NCBI GenBank assembly: GCA_965644315.1
Contig: CBFFRQ010000067.1
Span: 558,001-622,000, forward strand
DNA length: 64,000 bases
Direction of reading: 5' to 3'
Source: Caecitellus pseudoparvulus
Lineage: Eukaryota > Bigyra: Bicosoecida
Position numbers and translations under genes: made by a program. Below, one piece after another: positions 8,550 to 20,113 of the stretch. Positions within the stretch are counted from its first letter, which is position 1; the number at the start of each line of letters is the position of its first letter. The notes under the pieces are model-generated. The model was given only the letters and a program-made list of their open reading frames with translations, had not been told where the DNA came from and searched no databases.

Positions 8550-11500
8550 CTACGCCAACTCAGCGTCATCGCCTTCGTCGGCGCTGTCTGGTCCCTCCTC
8601 GACAGTGAGGTGGAAGTCGTACTCTTGATCGCAGCCCAGGTATGAGTCACACATGAGGTACAGCGTGAGTTCGTGCTTGCCCGGGCTGGCGGGTGCAGGG
8701 AATGCGAGCTTGACGGATTGCTTGGCTCCAAACGCGACGCGCTTGATGGCGTACAGCTTGTTGGCAGGGAGGTTGCCCAGCACCACCCACCATGACTCGG
8801 TCTTGGCTTTGGGATAGCGCGGGGCAATGACTGACCCCAGTCCGGCCCCCTCGTCCATGCCTTCAGTGGTGGACTCCCGCGTCAACTCCACTCGCAGGGA
8901 GACGGTGTCAGCTGTGGTCACAGAGGCTGTGACAGGCGTGTCTTCCTCGGCAGCAGAGCCGCCGACAGTGCCGTCGCCGCCTGACGTGGCTGTGAAGGCC
9001 AGGTCCACCTGCGGGTACCGGTTGCAGAAGGCTGCGACGTCTGCGAGCTGGGCGGGGGCGAGGCCTTCCAGCAGTTGCAGGCGCTGGGGCCCCTCCATCT
9101 CCATGAGGTCCAGAACGCTTTCGATGCCGCCTTCCTCTTCATCGCTGCCGCCCTGCGCCCCCCACTCCAGGGCCCGTTTGGCCAGGGCAGGTGTAAAGTG
9201 GGGGATCTGCAGCAGCTCTGCGCCAGGCTGTGTGATCCACACGCCCTGCACCACCATCTGTGTGAGCTCCATGCAGGCCAGCGCAGGCTTGATCCAGCCG
9301 GAGAGGGCCACCACGTCCACTAGCGCTTGGAGCAAGGGGATGGTTTGTGGCAGGATGGCGGCCGTGTCCACCATGAGGTTGGAGGGCAGGCGCTTGCGGG
9401 AAAAGTGTGCCTGGAGCAGCATGTTGGTCTTGACGTGGGGGTCGGTGTACATGCTGCCCCCGGCTGCCGTGGTGGCGGACAGGGCCACTTTGGCGTGGCG
9501 GGCGAGGGAGCGAATGGTGGCTTCCTCTCCGTGCCGCACAGGCACGGCCTCGAACTCCGCGGCGTGTGAGAGGATGTCCAAGAAGCCCTTCAGGCGGCTC
9601 TCAGCCTTGACGCTGGAGGCAAAGACCTCCAGGGTGGTGTAGGTGAGGTAGTAATACGCGGCGATCATGCCCAGGTTGAGGGGCAGCAAGTCCATCTCAT
9701 CTTCGATCTCCACGCACCCGCTAGCCTCCAGGTCAGCCAGCGTGCTTTCCACCAGCTCGGACAGGTGGTGGGACAGGTGCTCCGGTGTGGTGCCGGTGAG
9801 GGCGTAAAAGTTGGGGTTCTGGTTCAGGCGACGGTAGTACAGCGTCCACGTCATCCAGTCCACTGCATCCTGCTTCGTCTCCACCATGCCTGACACGACC
9901 TCTGCGTTGAGGTGGTCGTGCAGGCGTGCATCCAGGTGTGACTCCACCGGCAGGGGCTCGAAGAGGAACTTCTTCAAGTACTGCCGGCGGTGCGAGGCGG
10001 CGAAGATCGCCACACGGGCGTTGCCGCTGGCGCCCGGCACTGTGGCCAGCTGCATCATCTGCACAAGGTCCGTGATGGGGTAGTCCACATACCGGTGTGT
10101 GGCGCCGTCGTACCGCTGGGTGCCCAGCACCACCACCAAGTGCGCACGCAGGGGGCAGCCCCACGCGCCACTGGCCTCCATGGCCACGACGCCCAGGCGG
10201 CGCTCACTCCACAGGGCCCGCACCTTAGCTTGGTGGGCCTCGGGCATGCCGTCGTGGAGGAAGGCCACGCCGCCCTTCAGGCAGGCGGCGAGGCTGGGGT
10301 CCTGTGTCTGCACCTCTTCCGCTGCACGGGCGAGTGCTGCCAGGGCCTCGCCACGCCCGTCGCTTGTGCTGCCACTGGGGATGAAGCGCGTGGCATCGCC
10401 GTCCGCTGCGGCAAAGGTGACTGCGTCAATGGCGCTGAGGACGGCTTGCTTGCGGGAGGGGGCCATGAGCAGGGCGGGGAAGTCGGCGCCAGGCGCCTGC
10501 GCGCAGTGTGCCGAGACGGTGGCAAACACGGGACGGGCCATGGCCAGGAGGCGCGATGCAAAGTCGGGGATGTCCATGCCTGTGATGTCGATGTCCAAGG
10601 GGGTGGGGCGCACCTTGGGGTGGAAGTTGAAGATGCTGCGGCCAGGCCGCGCGCCCAGCCACCCGCCCACATCCACGGCGTTGGCAATGGAGGCGGCTGT
10701 GGCCACGATGCGGGGTCGTGCGTCTTCCGGCAGCCGCGCAGCCACGTAGCGCATGCGGGACACCACCACCTCCAGCACAGCTCCCTCGGGCGAGGCAAGC
10801 ATGTGCAAGTCCTCCACCAAGAACAGGGCGACGGCCGTCACAGCCTTGCGCTTCTGCCACATGCGCGAGAGGCGGTCCCAGGCCTCAGGCGTGGCCAGGG
10901 CCAGGTGCGACCTGCCCAGTAGCTTGCTGTCAGCGACGGCGTCGCCGGTCAGCTCCACGACACCCTTGCCAAGCCCCTTGCCGAACTTGAAGTCCCACAG
11001 GCGGAACACCTCAGCCACCCGCCGGGCGTTGGCGCCGATGTACACTGCCGTGGCGTCTGGCCTGTCGTTGTACAGGCGGATGAGCGCCAGCTCCAGGAGG
11101 CTGAGCAGGCCAGAGCCAGCTGGCCCCGCGACGAGGACGTTCTCGTCGCTCTCGTACACGGCGGGGAAGGCCTGTGTCTGGATGGCGTTGAAGGTGGAGG
11201 TGATGACGGAGTCCCCAGCAGAGCCGTGCAGGCCGCCGCGGGTAGCCGTGGACAGCACCGCCTGGCCCTCAGCGGAGCGCAGGGCGGACAGGGGCATGGG
11301 CTCCAGGTCCAGCAACTCCGTCGTGGGGGGGTACTTGGCAGGCAGGATGAGGTGGCGGAAGGAGATGGGCAGGGCGGCAGAGCAGCCCAGCCACCGGTCA
11401 GCCAGCACCCGGACAAAGTACTGCGGCGGCATGGGGTCGGTGAGTGGCACCGTGAAGGTGACGACGTGCTCCTCCCCTGCATACCGGCGCTGCAGGAACC

Positions 11501-14500
11501 AGGGCTGGGCGTGCAGGATGACGGCCGAGTCAGCGTCCTCCACGAGCACCCAGAAGGCCAGGGCGCCACCGTGGTAGCGTTCGTCCCACGTGAAGTCGGG
11601 GACCAGCGTGAGGTCCACGCGCAGGGTGGACCGTGTGATGGGCTGCACGTGCGCTGCAAGCTCCAGGCGGGGGAAGGAGTGCACGAGGCGGTGCATGACC
11701 TTGCCCACGCTGGGCAGGCGCACGAGCTCCCCCAGCTCCACACTGGTGAGGTCCCAGTACCGCTCCCAGTCCAGGTCCTTCTTCTCAATGCTGCGCAGCA
11801 GCTCTTCAGGCAGGCCGGGTGTGAACTGGCGCAGGGGGGTCGACGCGCGCCACTGCCGGTGCTGGATCATGTTCGAAAGGTCCAAGGTGCGCTTGGCCAG
11901 TGCGGCCCAGCCGCGCTTCAGGCAGATTTCGAACATGGCCCGCACCAGCCGACCTGCAGAGCCACGGATGTACACCATGTCCGCGTTCAAGGCGTAGCCG
12001 TCCAGGGGCAGGCGGGAGATGTACGCCTGCAGCAGGGCATTCACCTTGGCAGTGGGCTCCTCCACGCCCTCCTTCACGGGGACAGGCACGCGCTCCAGCA
12101 CTTTGCGCAGCTCCTCCCGCTCTGCCTGGCGGATGACGATGTTGCGGAATTCGTGGGCCAGGGAGAAGACCCGGAAAAGCTCAATTTCACTCATGTGCGG
12201 CTTGAGGTACTGGTTGAAGGCGGCGATGGTGGGGTGCACGACGTAGTAGTGCGAGGCCACCTTGCCCAGCGGCGTGGGCTGGATGACGCCGCCCCGACGG
12301 TCGTATCGGATGAGGTTGTGCTTGTCCAACAGGACACAGGCAGAGTGCGCCAGGTCCAGCCGGCGCTGGTGCAGGGTGGGGTCGGCGTCCACCGCGTCCA
12401 CCGGCAGGCCGTACAGCTGCGGCGACTGCAGCATGCGCCAGTACAAGTAGGAGTAGGTGAGCCAGGTGGCTGCGTCTGCCAGAGTGCCCACGTTGCCTGC
12501 CACGATTTCCGCGTTCAGGCAGTCGGGCAGGCGGGACACCATCTGGCTCTCAATGGGCAGCTGCTGCGTCATGAGGGACAGGTAGTACGGCAGTTGGGCG
12601 TGCTGGGTGATGATGATGCCCTCCCCGAAGGTGTCGTACTGGGGGCGCCCGGCTCGCCCCAGCATCTGCATGACATCCTGAGGCGACAGCTCCAGCCAGC
12701 AGCCAGCCTCCGGGTTGTAGATCTGCGTGCCCTTGATGATGACGGCATGGGCAGGCAGGTTCACGCCCCACGCCAGCGTGGCGGTGGACACCAGCACCTG
12801 CACGTGCCCATCTGCAAAGAGCTCCTCCACCAGCGTGCGCTCGGCGCGCGTCATGCCGGCATTGTGCATGGCAAAGCCGTGCGGCAGCACGTTGCGCAGG
12901 TCCTCCGACGTCACGGCGTCGCTGTCGGCCTCCTCGATGAGGATTTCGCGGCTGGCGGAGTCTTCGCGCAGGAAGCGCGACAATTCATCGCGCTCCAGGG
13001 CCGTGTCGCGCAGGAAGCGGGCAGTGGCGGCGGTGTCTTTGCGCGTGTGCACGAACACCAGCACCTGGTTCTTGCCAGCCTGCTGCAGCACCTTCTCGTA
13101 CGTGATGTCGTTCATCACCTGCAGGCGCTTCAGCGGCTTGCGCTCCGTCACGCCGATGTACTGCTGCTGCAGCGGGCAGGGGCGGAAGGAGCCGTCGAAG
13201 AAGAACAGCCCCGAGGCGGGGTCCACACCCAGAAACGTCGCGACGTCCTCATAGTTGGGCAGGGTCGCAGACAGGCCCACGAGGCGCACGTGCTCCTTCG
13301 TCGTGGCCTCCTGGCGGCGTGTGCGAGCCACGAGACACTCCAGCACTGGCCCGCGGTCATCGTGCAGCAGGTGGATCTCGTCGATGATGACACACCGCAC
13401 AAGCTGCGTGAACAGGCGGTCGCCAGCTTTGCGCGTCACGACGTCCCACTTCTCAGGGGTGGACACGATGATCTGCGTGTCGGCAATTTCCGCCTTGCTC
13501 AGGTTCACGTCGCCACTCAGCTCCCGCACATTCAGCCCGTAGGGCTCCCCGATGCGCTGGGTGAGGTTGGCCACCACCTCCTGCACGAGGGCCTTCATGG
13601 GCGCAATGTACACGATCTTGAAGCTGGCCTTGTCAAAGACCCCCGTCTCGGCGTCCCGCCACGCACCCATGGCTTGCAAGATGGTCAGCACTGCGACGTT
13701 GGTCTTGCCCGCCCCGGTCGGCGCGCAGAGCAGCAAGTTCTCATCCCGCTCAAAGGCGCAGGGGCGCAAGCGGGACTGCACACGGTTCAAGGTCGTCATG
13801 CCCTTGAACGCGGCATGTGTCCACGCCGGCAAACTGGAGATGGGAAACAACTCCCCAGCCTTGGGGGCGGGGGCGGCCTTGGCTGGCACGTGCACCTCCT
13901 CATACCCCGGCTTGGTGGAGCGCCACGCTCCCTCGGGCAGGCTGACGTCCCCATTGGTCATGGTGCGCGCGCCTGCCTTGAACTTGAGTGACTCCAGGTC
14001 CAGCAAGGACGCAGAGACGGTGGGCCCACCCGCACCACCGCCAGCTGCCGCACCACCGCTGCTGCCGCCCTCTCGCCCAGTCCGCGCCTTGCCCCCCACC
14101 CCGCCCTGGCGCCTACGGTCCAAGGTGTCCACACGCCCCCCCGGCAGCGTCCCCGTGGCCACCGCAGCCCCAGTGCCCTTCAGCTTGGCCAGGATGCGGG
14201 GCCCCTCGCCGCTGGCATCCCCCAGCATGGCGCTCTCCAGCTCAGCGCGGTCAGCGTCCGAGTCAGCCCTGCGCCAGGAGGTCACCCACACGATCTTCCG
14301 CCGGTTGTTCAGCAGCAGCTTGATGAAGTCGAACTTGTCGTAGTCCAGCTCCAGCACCAGCGCCTGCTCAGCGGCTCGCATGTCCTCCTGCTGCAGCGCC
14401 TGCATGACGGCTGCCGCCTTAGCTCGGGCGTCGGCGGCGTCCGCGTAATACGTCGCCATCTGCCGCTGCACCCAAAAAGCGTCAATGTCCTTCACTGGCA

Positions 14501-15661
14501 AGCCAGCCTCATCCTCCTCCCCGTCCGCTCCACCCTCGTCCTCAGCGGAGCCCCCGCCCGCCAGCTCGCGCCCCGTATCAGCCTCCTCGCCCTCGTCGTC
14601 TGCTGCCTCATCGTCCTCCTCCTCCACCACGGCAAAGTGCATACCAGTGCCCGCCTCCTCCTCCTCGTCGTCATCTGCGAGCACGACGATGGCGTCGCCC
14701 CCAGCGCCAGTTGACGCTGCGGCGCCCTCGCCATCGCCCTGCCCAAAGTCCGTTATGCGCTTGGACATGTTCACCAACTTGTTGAAGTCTTCGGGGCTGT
14801 ACGCCGTGCCCAGCAGCGCCTCCACCTGCCCCTTGCACGCAGCTGGCCCGCCCGCCGCCCCCCCTTTCAACACAGCCAGCACCTCCTCCGCAGCGCTGGC
14901 CAGCACGTCACTGGGCTGGTCTCCTAAGCGCCCAGCCAGTTCCCCCAACAGCGTCTCGTACACGGCCCGGGTCTCCCGGGTCGAGGGCCTGTACGAGGTG
15001 GCAGTGATGTCTGCCGACGCGGCCAACACGTCGTCGGCCTGGCGCACGTGAAACGTCAGGCCACCATCATCACCGCCACGCCTGCGTTTTGTGCCACCTG
15101 CAGCCACTGCATCCGACTGCCCCGCGCTCCTGCGAAGTGAGGGGCGTGGCGGGTGGAACAGAGCGGGCCAGCGGCAGGTAGCAATTGCCGCAGGCCAAGC
15201 CACCCACTTGGCGCCCCCCCGGCGCCCCACAGCTGACGCGAGCAAGGCGCGGCACACGATCGCGTGTATCATGCTTCAAGCCATGTGCTGCAGAGGGCCA
15301 TCTCGCGCTGCAGCCCGCAGGGCACGCGTAGCAGAACTCACTTGGCTTTCGTGTCCTTGAGCTGCTTCAGGGCTTTGGGCATGGCCTCACGCGCCCGGTC
15401 ACCCATGGGAGCTAAATCCCTCCCACGCAAGGATTCAGGATCTCCAGTGGGTTCCCTTCCTCGCTTGCCATCGCGCTCTGCTCGCAGCACCAAGTTTGAG
15501 TTCTGCAAAGGGGCAGGGCAGCCAAGTCAGCAATTCCGCACGGCTGCTCTGCTTCCGTTGGGCGCTGCCACGGAGCAGGCACGACAGCAGAGCAGTGCAG
15601 TGACCGCGTCACGCACTGCCTGGTATTCGTACAGTCGACTGCGCAACACTTCGTCAGCCAT
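8550..15661 (-). CDS. BRR2: Brr2-type U5 snRNP RNA helicase (SNRNP200), 2261 aa, 3 exons
   Basis: DEIH-box helicase that unwinds U4/U6 during spliceosome activation. Exons by eye are 15661-15617, 15502-15342 and 15129-8550. The joined N-terminus reads YEYQANSNLVLRAER, matching the Brr2 family YEYKANSNLVL signature, and later TRETRAVYETLL...GDQPSDVLASAAEEVLAVLK matches the Brr2 N-terminal helical region. Cassette 1 is intact: PTGAGKT (about residue 540), DEIHLLHDD (about 650), SATLPNYEDV, and QMLGRAGRPQYD. A Sec63 unit follows. Cassette 2 (from about residue 1400) is degenerate: AGPAGSGLLS replaces the Walker A lysine motif and EDLH replaces DExH, followed by a second Sec63 unit. It is slightly longer than the human protein owing to acidic and low-complexity N-terminal sequence. 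It starts head-to-head with the ankyrin gene at 16211. Confidence 0.95.
15532..15541 (-). promoter_or_regulatory. TGCGGAA element in Brr2 intron 1
   Basis: GTGCGGAATT on the gene strand, about 120 bp after the ATG. Confidence 0.4.
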
Positions 15662-16210
15662 GACTGACGCTCACTGGGCGCCCGGCAGGCCTGGACTGGT
15701 GCAGCGGTCACCCTGAACGGCGTGTCACAGGCCACCCTGCTCTGGCACAGACCTTACTCAAGGAAGGGTGCACTGCAGGCCTCAAGAAACCTGCACGTGC
15801 ACAGGCTGGCTGTTTTTGGTTTGCGCAGCCCCGGGACTTGGCGCTGCGGCGACACGGAGCCAGGCCAACGTGCACAGCCAAGCAGTGCAATCAGAGGCCC
15901 AATTTCTGGCAAAGAAAACACTTACGCAGCATGTCATTGGTGCGCCTTGTGTGTGTTGGGACTGCGCTGCCTGTGCCATTGCGTGCCGAAACTTGCCTGC
16001 GCCTGCCAGGTGCACTCGCTGGGCTGCAAGTTCCGCTGCTCCACCTCCAAGCTCGCCCGAACAGAGAGGGACGCGGCGCCTGTTCAGCAGGGAGATAGTT
16101 CACTCTTTTTAAGTGTGTATCGGTGTTTTGCAAGCGCAGACCCTCGCAGGTGCCCGGTTCCGCAGCGTTTCACTCTGACTCTGCTCACCCCTCCATCGCA
16201 GGCTGACGCC
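15662..16210. promoter_or_regulatory. Bidirectional intergenic region, Brr2 / ankyrin gene
   Basis: 549 bp between divergent start codons. Contains a probable 3' splice site of a 5'-UTR intron for the ankyrin gene (ccatcgcag, about 16193-16201) and TTCCGCAG at 16158-16165. One frame is open through it, without protein character. Confidence 0.5.
16158..16165 (+). promoter_or_regulatory. TTCCGCA element upstream of the 16211 ankyrin gene
   Basis: TTCCGCAG 46 bp before the ATG, inside the presumed 5'-UTR intron. Confidence 0.35.
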
Positions 16211-18121
16211 ATGGCAACTGCAGCAGACGGCAGACTTCGGGAGGCCGTGCGGAACTCCAACCTGCAGCAAGTGAAGTCTGCATTGCAGCAAGGTGCCTCG
16301 CCCAACGCATTTAGCAGTGAACCGCTGCTCATGTGTGCTGTGGAAAAGCGCAGCGAGGAGGTGGTGCAGGCGCTGCTGGATGCGGGGGCGCTTGTGAACG
16401 AGACCTCCTCCTCCTTGAACGTCACAGCGTTCTGGAAGGCGTGCATGCTGGGCGAGGTTGGTCTGGCTCGCCTGCTCCTGGACCACGGTGCTGACCCCGC
16501 CCTGAAGTCCTCCTCTGGCGCCTCGGGCGCCCTGGTGGCCATTGAGTTCGGCCACGAGGGCATCATTGACCTGCTCCTGGAAATTGGCGCTGACATTTTC
16601 GAACCCAGGGATGACGGCAGCACGGCACTGGGCGTGGCCATCAGCTGGGACCAGACGGCCCTGGCGCTGCGTCTGCTTAACTTAGGCGCTGATGCGCAGC
16701 AAGCCAGCGCAGGCGGTTGGCTGCCGCTGCACATCGCGGGGGAGAAGGGCAACGTCCCCGTCATCAAGGCTCTGCTGCTGGCCGGCGCAGAGGTGGACAT
16801 GCCGGGGCCGCAGGACGAAACTGCCCTGTGGACAGCCTGCCGCGGTGGGAACTTGGAGGCTGCCAAGGTGCTGCACGAAGCTGGCGCTGACCCCAGCGCC
16901 CTGACTGGCTACGGCGCTAGCTGTGCATTCATCGCTTGCGAGTCTGGCAGCCTGCCTGTGCTGAACTGGCTTGCAGGGCTGGGCGTGGACGTCTTGGTGA
17001 AACGCAGCGGAAATGACGCCACCCCCCTGGGCATTGCCCTGTCCAAGAACCACACTGACGTGGCTCTGCGCCTGCTGGAGCTGGGCGCTGACCCAAACCA
17101 GGTTGGAGAAAACGGATGGTTTGCCCTGCACATTGCGGTGGAAAAAGACATGGCCACGGCGCGGCGGGAGCTGCTGCGCGCAGGTGCCAAATGCGACATG
17201 CCCGGTGGGTCAGGTGGCCTCACGCCGCTGGGCATTTCCCTGCGCCTGACCGACACTGCAGTGCTGTCTGAGCTGCTGCAGCACCACGGAGATGCAGACG
17301 CTGCGTACGATGACGAGCAGAGCTGCTTGGAATGGGCCATTGAGCATGGCATGTGGGCCCACGTGCGGGCGCTGCTGGAGGCTGGCGCGCGCATGGGCCC
17401 AGCGCCAGGTGACTCGGCGGAGTCACCTGGTGAGAAAGCGGCGCAGGCTGCCCTGATGCACGCCCCGGCTGGGGAGCTGCAGCGCTGCTTCGAGTATGGT
17501 TGGGACGCATCCGTGCCGTTTCACAATGGCGACTCGGTGCTGCACGTGCTGGTGCGGCGTGAGGAGTCCCTGAACGGCGTGATCAAGGTGCTGACCCAGC
17601 ACGGCGCTCAAGTGCAGGCTGAAAACGCGCAGGGCCTGTCGCCTTGCATGCTGGCGGTGATGGCTGGCAAGGCCGACGTCGTGACCGCACTCTTGGAGGC
17701 CGGCGCTGACGCAGCAGAGCCGTTGCCGACGGGCGAGTCACTGCTGCACCGTGCGTTGGAGGAAAAAGCTGAAGGCTGTGTTTTGGCGCTTCTGGAGCAC
17801 GGCGCGGAGGTGGACGGCACCTTCAAATATGGCGACGGGCCGCTGCACCACGCCATTCGGCACAACATGCCCCGTGCAGTGGAGGCACTCCTGGCACACT
17901 CCGCCAGCGCCACGGAACCGAACGCACAAGAAGACACGCCCCTGCACCTTGCCGTGCAGTTCTGCCTGCAGGTGTGCGCGCCTCTCGTGCGCCGTGGGGC
18001 AGATTTGCACGCTGAAGATGGTGAAGGGCTCACAGCGGCGGAAGTTGCCGAGTCGCAAGGCCTGACTGAGGCGGTGCAAGAGCTGGAGCAGCTGGAAGCA
18101 CAGCAGCCGTCAAGCTCATGA
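16211..18121 (+). CDS. Ankyrin-repeat protein with canonical 33-residue repeats (636 aa)
   Basis: Single coding exon starting MATAADGRLREAVRNSN. About eighteen consecutive canonical ankyrin repeats (LHxAxxxGxxxVxxxLLxxGADxx type) fill almost the whole protein, for example LHIAGEKGNVPVIKALLLAG and LLEAGADAAEP. The open frame continues upstream to 15722, but the ATG at 16211 follows a typical acceptor (ccatcgcag at about 16193-16201), so a 5'-UTR intron is likely and the upstream frame is not protein-like. It is unrelated to the 38-residue cluster family at 1-8 kb, since unit length and loops differ. Convergent with the FDXR gene, stop codons about 70 bp apart. A scaffold role is inferred; no other domain is seen. 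Confidence 0.8.
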   Translation: MATAADGRLREAVRNSNLQQVKSALQQGASPNAFSSEPLLMCAVEKRSEEVVQALLDAGALVNETSSSLNVTAFWKACMLGEVGLARLLLDHGADPALKSSSGASGALVAIEFGHEGIIDLLLEIGADIFEPRDDGSTALGVAISWDQTALALRLLNLGADAQQASAGGWLPLHIAGEKGNVPVIKALLLAGAEVDMPGPQDETALWTACRGGNLEAAKVLHEAGADPSALTGYGASCAFIACESGSLPVLNWLAGLGVDVLVKRSGNDATPLGIALSKNHTDVALRLLELGADPNQVGENGWFALHIAVEKDMATARRELLRAGAKCDMPGGSGGLTPLGISLRLTDTAVLSELLQHHGDADAAYDDEQSCLEWAIEHGMWAHVRALLEAGARMGPAPGDSAESPGEKAAQAALMHAPAGELQRCFEYGWDASVPFHNGDSVLHVLVRREESLNGVIKVLTQHGAQVQAENAQGLSPCMLAVMAGKADVVTALLEAGADAAEPLPTGESLLHRALEEKAEGCVLALLEHGAEVDGTFKYGDGPLHHAIRHNMPRAVEALLAHSASATEPNAQEDTPLHLAVQFCLQVCAPLVRRGADLHAEDGEGLTAAEVAESQGLTEAVQELEQLEAQQPSSS

Positions 18122-18190
18122 GGGTGTGCGCAGCTGGATCCTCCTGCTTCAATGCACACTGCTCGGCGCATCCGAAACGCCCACCCACAT

Positions 18191-19785
18191 TCATCGTGCG
18201 TTTCCCCACGTGCCACCTGGCGTGCTGCGTGCCAGGGCCAGTGTGGCTGAGCGGTCTGTGAAGCGCACCGCTGCCTTCCCTGCCGCCTGCCCTGCTGCCT
18301 CCTCCGCTGCGAGGATGGCCTTGCTGCCCTGCCAAGTCACCAGGTCGTCCAGCGCAACACCCGTGTCAGCCATGTGCTGCAGTGCACCTGCCCGCCCGGC
18401 GCAAGGCCCGCTGCCCAGCACCCCAGCGTCAATGTCCTGCACCACTGATGCCACCACGCTGCGTGCATCGGGGATGTTGGAGTTGATGGTGCCACTGGGT
18501 CCCCGGCGCAGCCACCCTGTAACGTACAACCCCCGCTGCACACCTGCCTCCCCCACCACACGCCCTTTCTCACTGGGCACCACGCCTCTCGCAAAGGGGG
18601 CACCATCCAGAGGTTGGCAGGAGTACCCAGTGCTCATCAGCACCATGTCCACAGCGGGCAGCGACAGGGGCTCGCGGTCCGTGTAACGCATGAGGCGCCC
18701 GCCTGGCGGCCCCTCCATCTCCGTCTCGCGAGCCGACACCTGCAGGCGCCCGCCCTCCACCTGCACCACGTCCACAGGCTCCTTGTAAAACTGAAATTCC
18801 GCACGCACAGTCCCTGCCGCCGCCTCCTCTGGCAGGCTCTGCAGCAGCTCAAACTTGCGCCGCAACGCACGTGCCCCCGCCGCCTCCTCACCGCACGCAC
18901 TGTTCGCGGCTTTGTCGATGTCAGCAGAGGCGACCGTGCACGACACCCCCTCCAGACGAGTCAATTCTCTCATTTCCTTCGTGCTGAAGGCAGCCTGCAC
19001 GGGGCCACGTCGGGCGATGATATCCACACGCTGCACGCGACACGCTTGCAGGAGCTCCAGGGCAGGCGGCGCGATGTCTGTGGGGCGCAGGTGCTCCAGG
19101 GGCGCCAGCAAAATGCGCACACAGTCCATGGCGACGTTGCCGTTGCCGATGATGGCCACACGCTGCACGGCCCCGGCTTCGAACCGAGCTTGCAGCGGGC
19201 TGGGCAGGCGTGTGACGTCAGGGTGGTTGTTGTACCAGTGCACAAAGTCACGGGCAGGCAGGACTCCCGGCACGCCCTGCCCCACGTAACGTTTCTGGCT
19301 GCCCTGGGCCCCTGTGGCCAGCACGACTCCGGCGTAGTGCTGCTGCAGCTGCGGCACAGTGATGTGCTGCCCAACTCGCACGCCGCAGAGCAAAGACACT
19401 CGGTCATCGTCCGCCACAGCGGCAAAGTCGTTGGCCACGTTCTTCACTTCGGGGTGGTCTGGAGCGACACCCGTGCGTACCAGTCCTGCGCAGGGTGGCA
19501 CAAGCGACGCGTGACGGTGCTGGCGAGCTGTGGTGGCGATCTGCGTGTTTCGCCTGCGTTTCGTGTGGCACGTCAAACGCTCGGCTACGCACCAAACGGC
19601 ACATTCTCCTCCTCGTACAGGTCCACTGCCACATTCGGGTTTGCAGCTAGCAGGTACTTGGCCGTGTAAAATCCAGCAGGGCCAGCCCCAACTACCGCAA
19701 TGGGGATTCTGCCTGCTCCCGAGGCGGCCGTGCTCAAGCTCCGAACGCAGTGACCGCCACGGCTCCACCTTGCGAGCGAAAGCAT
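18191..19785 (-). CDS. FDXR: NADPH:ferredoxin/adrenodoxin oxidoreductase, mitochondrial (495 aa, 2 exons)
   Basis: Flavoprotein that passes electrons from NADPH to mitochondrial ferredoxin, for Fe-S cluster and heme A synthesis. Exon 1 (19785-19593) encodes a presequence-like N-terminus rich in Arg/Ser (MLSLARWSRGGHCVRSLST) and the FAD motif VVGAGPAGFYTAKYLL. Exon 2 (about 19485-18191) resumes at LVRTGVAPDHPEVKNV, exactly the family continuation after NVPFG. Also visible are GNGNVAMDCVRILL (NADPH-binding), MSTGYSCQPLDG, and the C-terminal GLYVTGWLRRGPSGTINSN signature. Length matches human FDXR and yeast Arh1. The intron (GTGCGT...GCGCAG) carries a 21-bp sequence also found in the TAF1B-like gene. 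Divergent from the Sec14-like gene, 328 bp between ATGs. Confidence 0.93.
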
Positions 19786-20113
19786 GGCTCAACGGGGTCA
19801 GGAGAGCTGCTAAGTGATTATAATCTGATGTGATTCTGTTGGTGAGGCGTTTGCAGTTTTCACAGGTCATTGCGTTTGTCGACCTGCCTCGTTTTGCCAA
19901 GCTTGGCTGGACCGCACGCCCAGCACGAATCCCACCGCTGCATCAAATCGTGAATTCCATAATTCACACAAGACTCAAGTCTCCCTCTTCGCATGCTGCA
20001 TCCGTATGACTGCTTCTTTCTTCAAGTGTCGACCCCAGCGTGCTGCAATCGGGGTCGGCTGGGTGCGGTAATTGCGTGCCTCACACGCCAGCCAACCACC
20101 CCAGCAGGCAAGC
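19786..20113. promoter_or_regulatory. Bidirectional promoter region, FDXR / Sec14-like
   Basis: 328 bp between divergent ATGs; notably AT-richer than its surroundings (for example gtgaattccataattcac near 19950, an imperfect palindrome). No gene seen. Confidence 0.5.

Noticed and set aside
11226-13991. 921-codon open frame on the plus strand across Brr2
   Set aside because: Antisense shadow of the Brr2 coding exon caused by GC-rich third positions; the translation is His/Gln/Gly/Val-rich with no domain, while the minus frame has full helicase motifs.
15722-16210. In-frame N-terminal extension of the 16211 ankyrin protein
   Set aside because: The extension is Cys/Trp-rich and not protein-like, and a good 3' splice site precedes the ATG at 16211; an intron in the 5' UTR is simpler.
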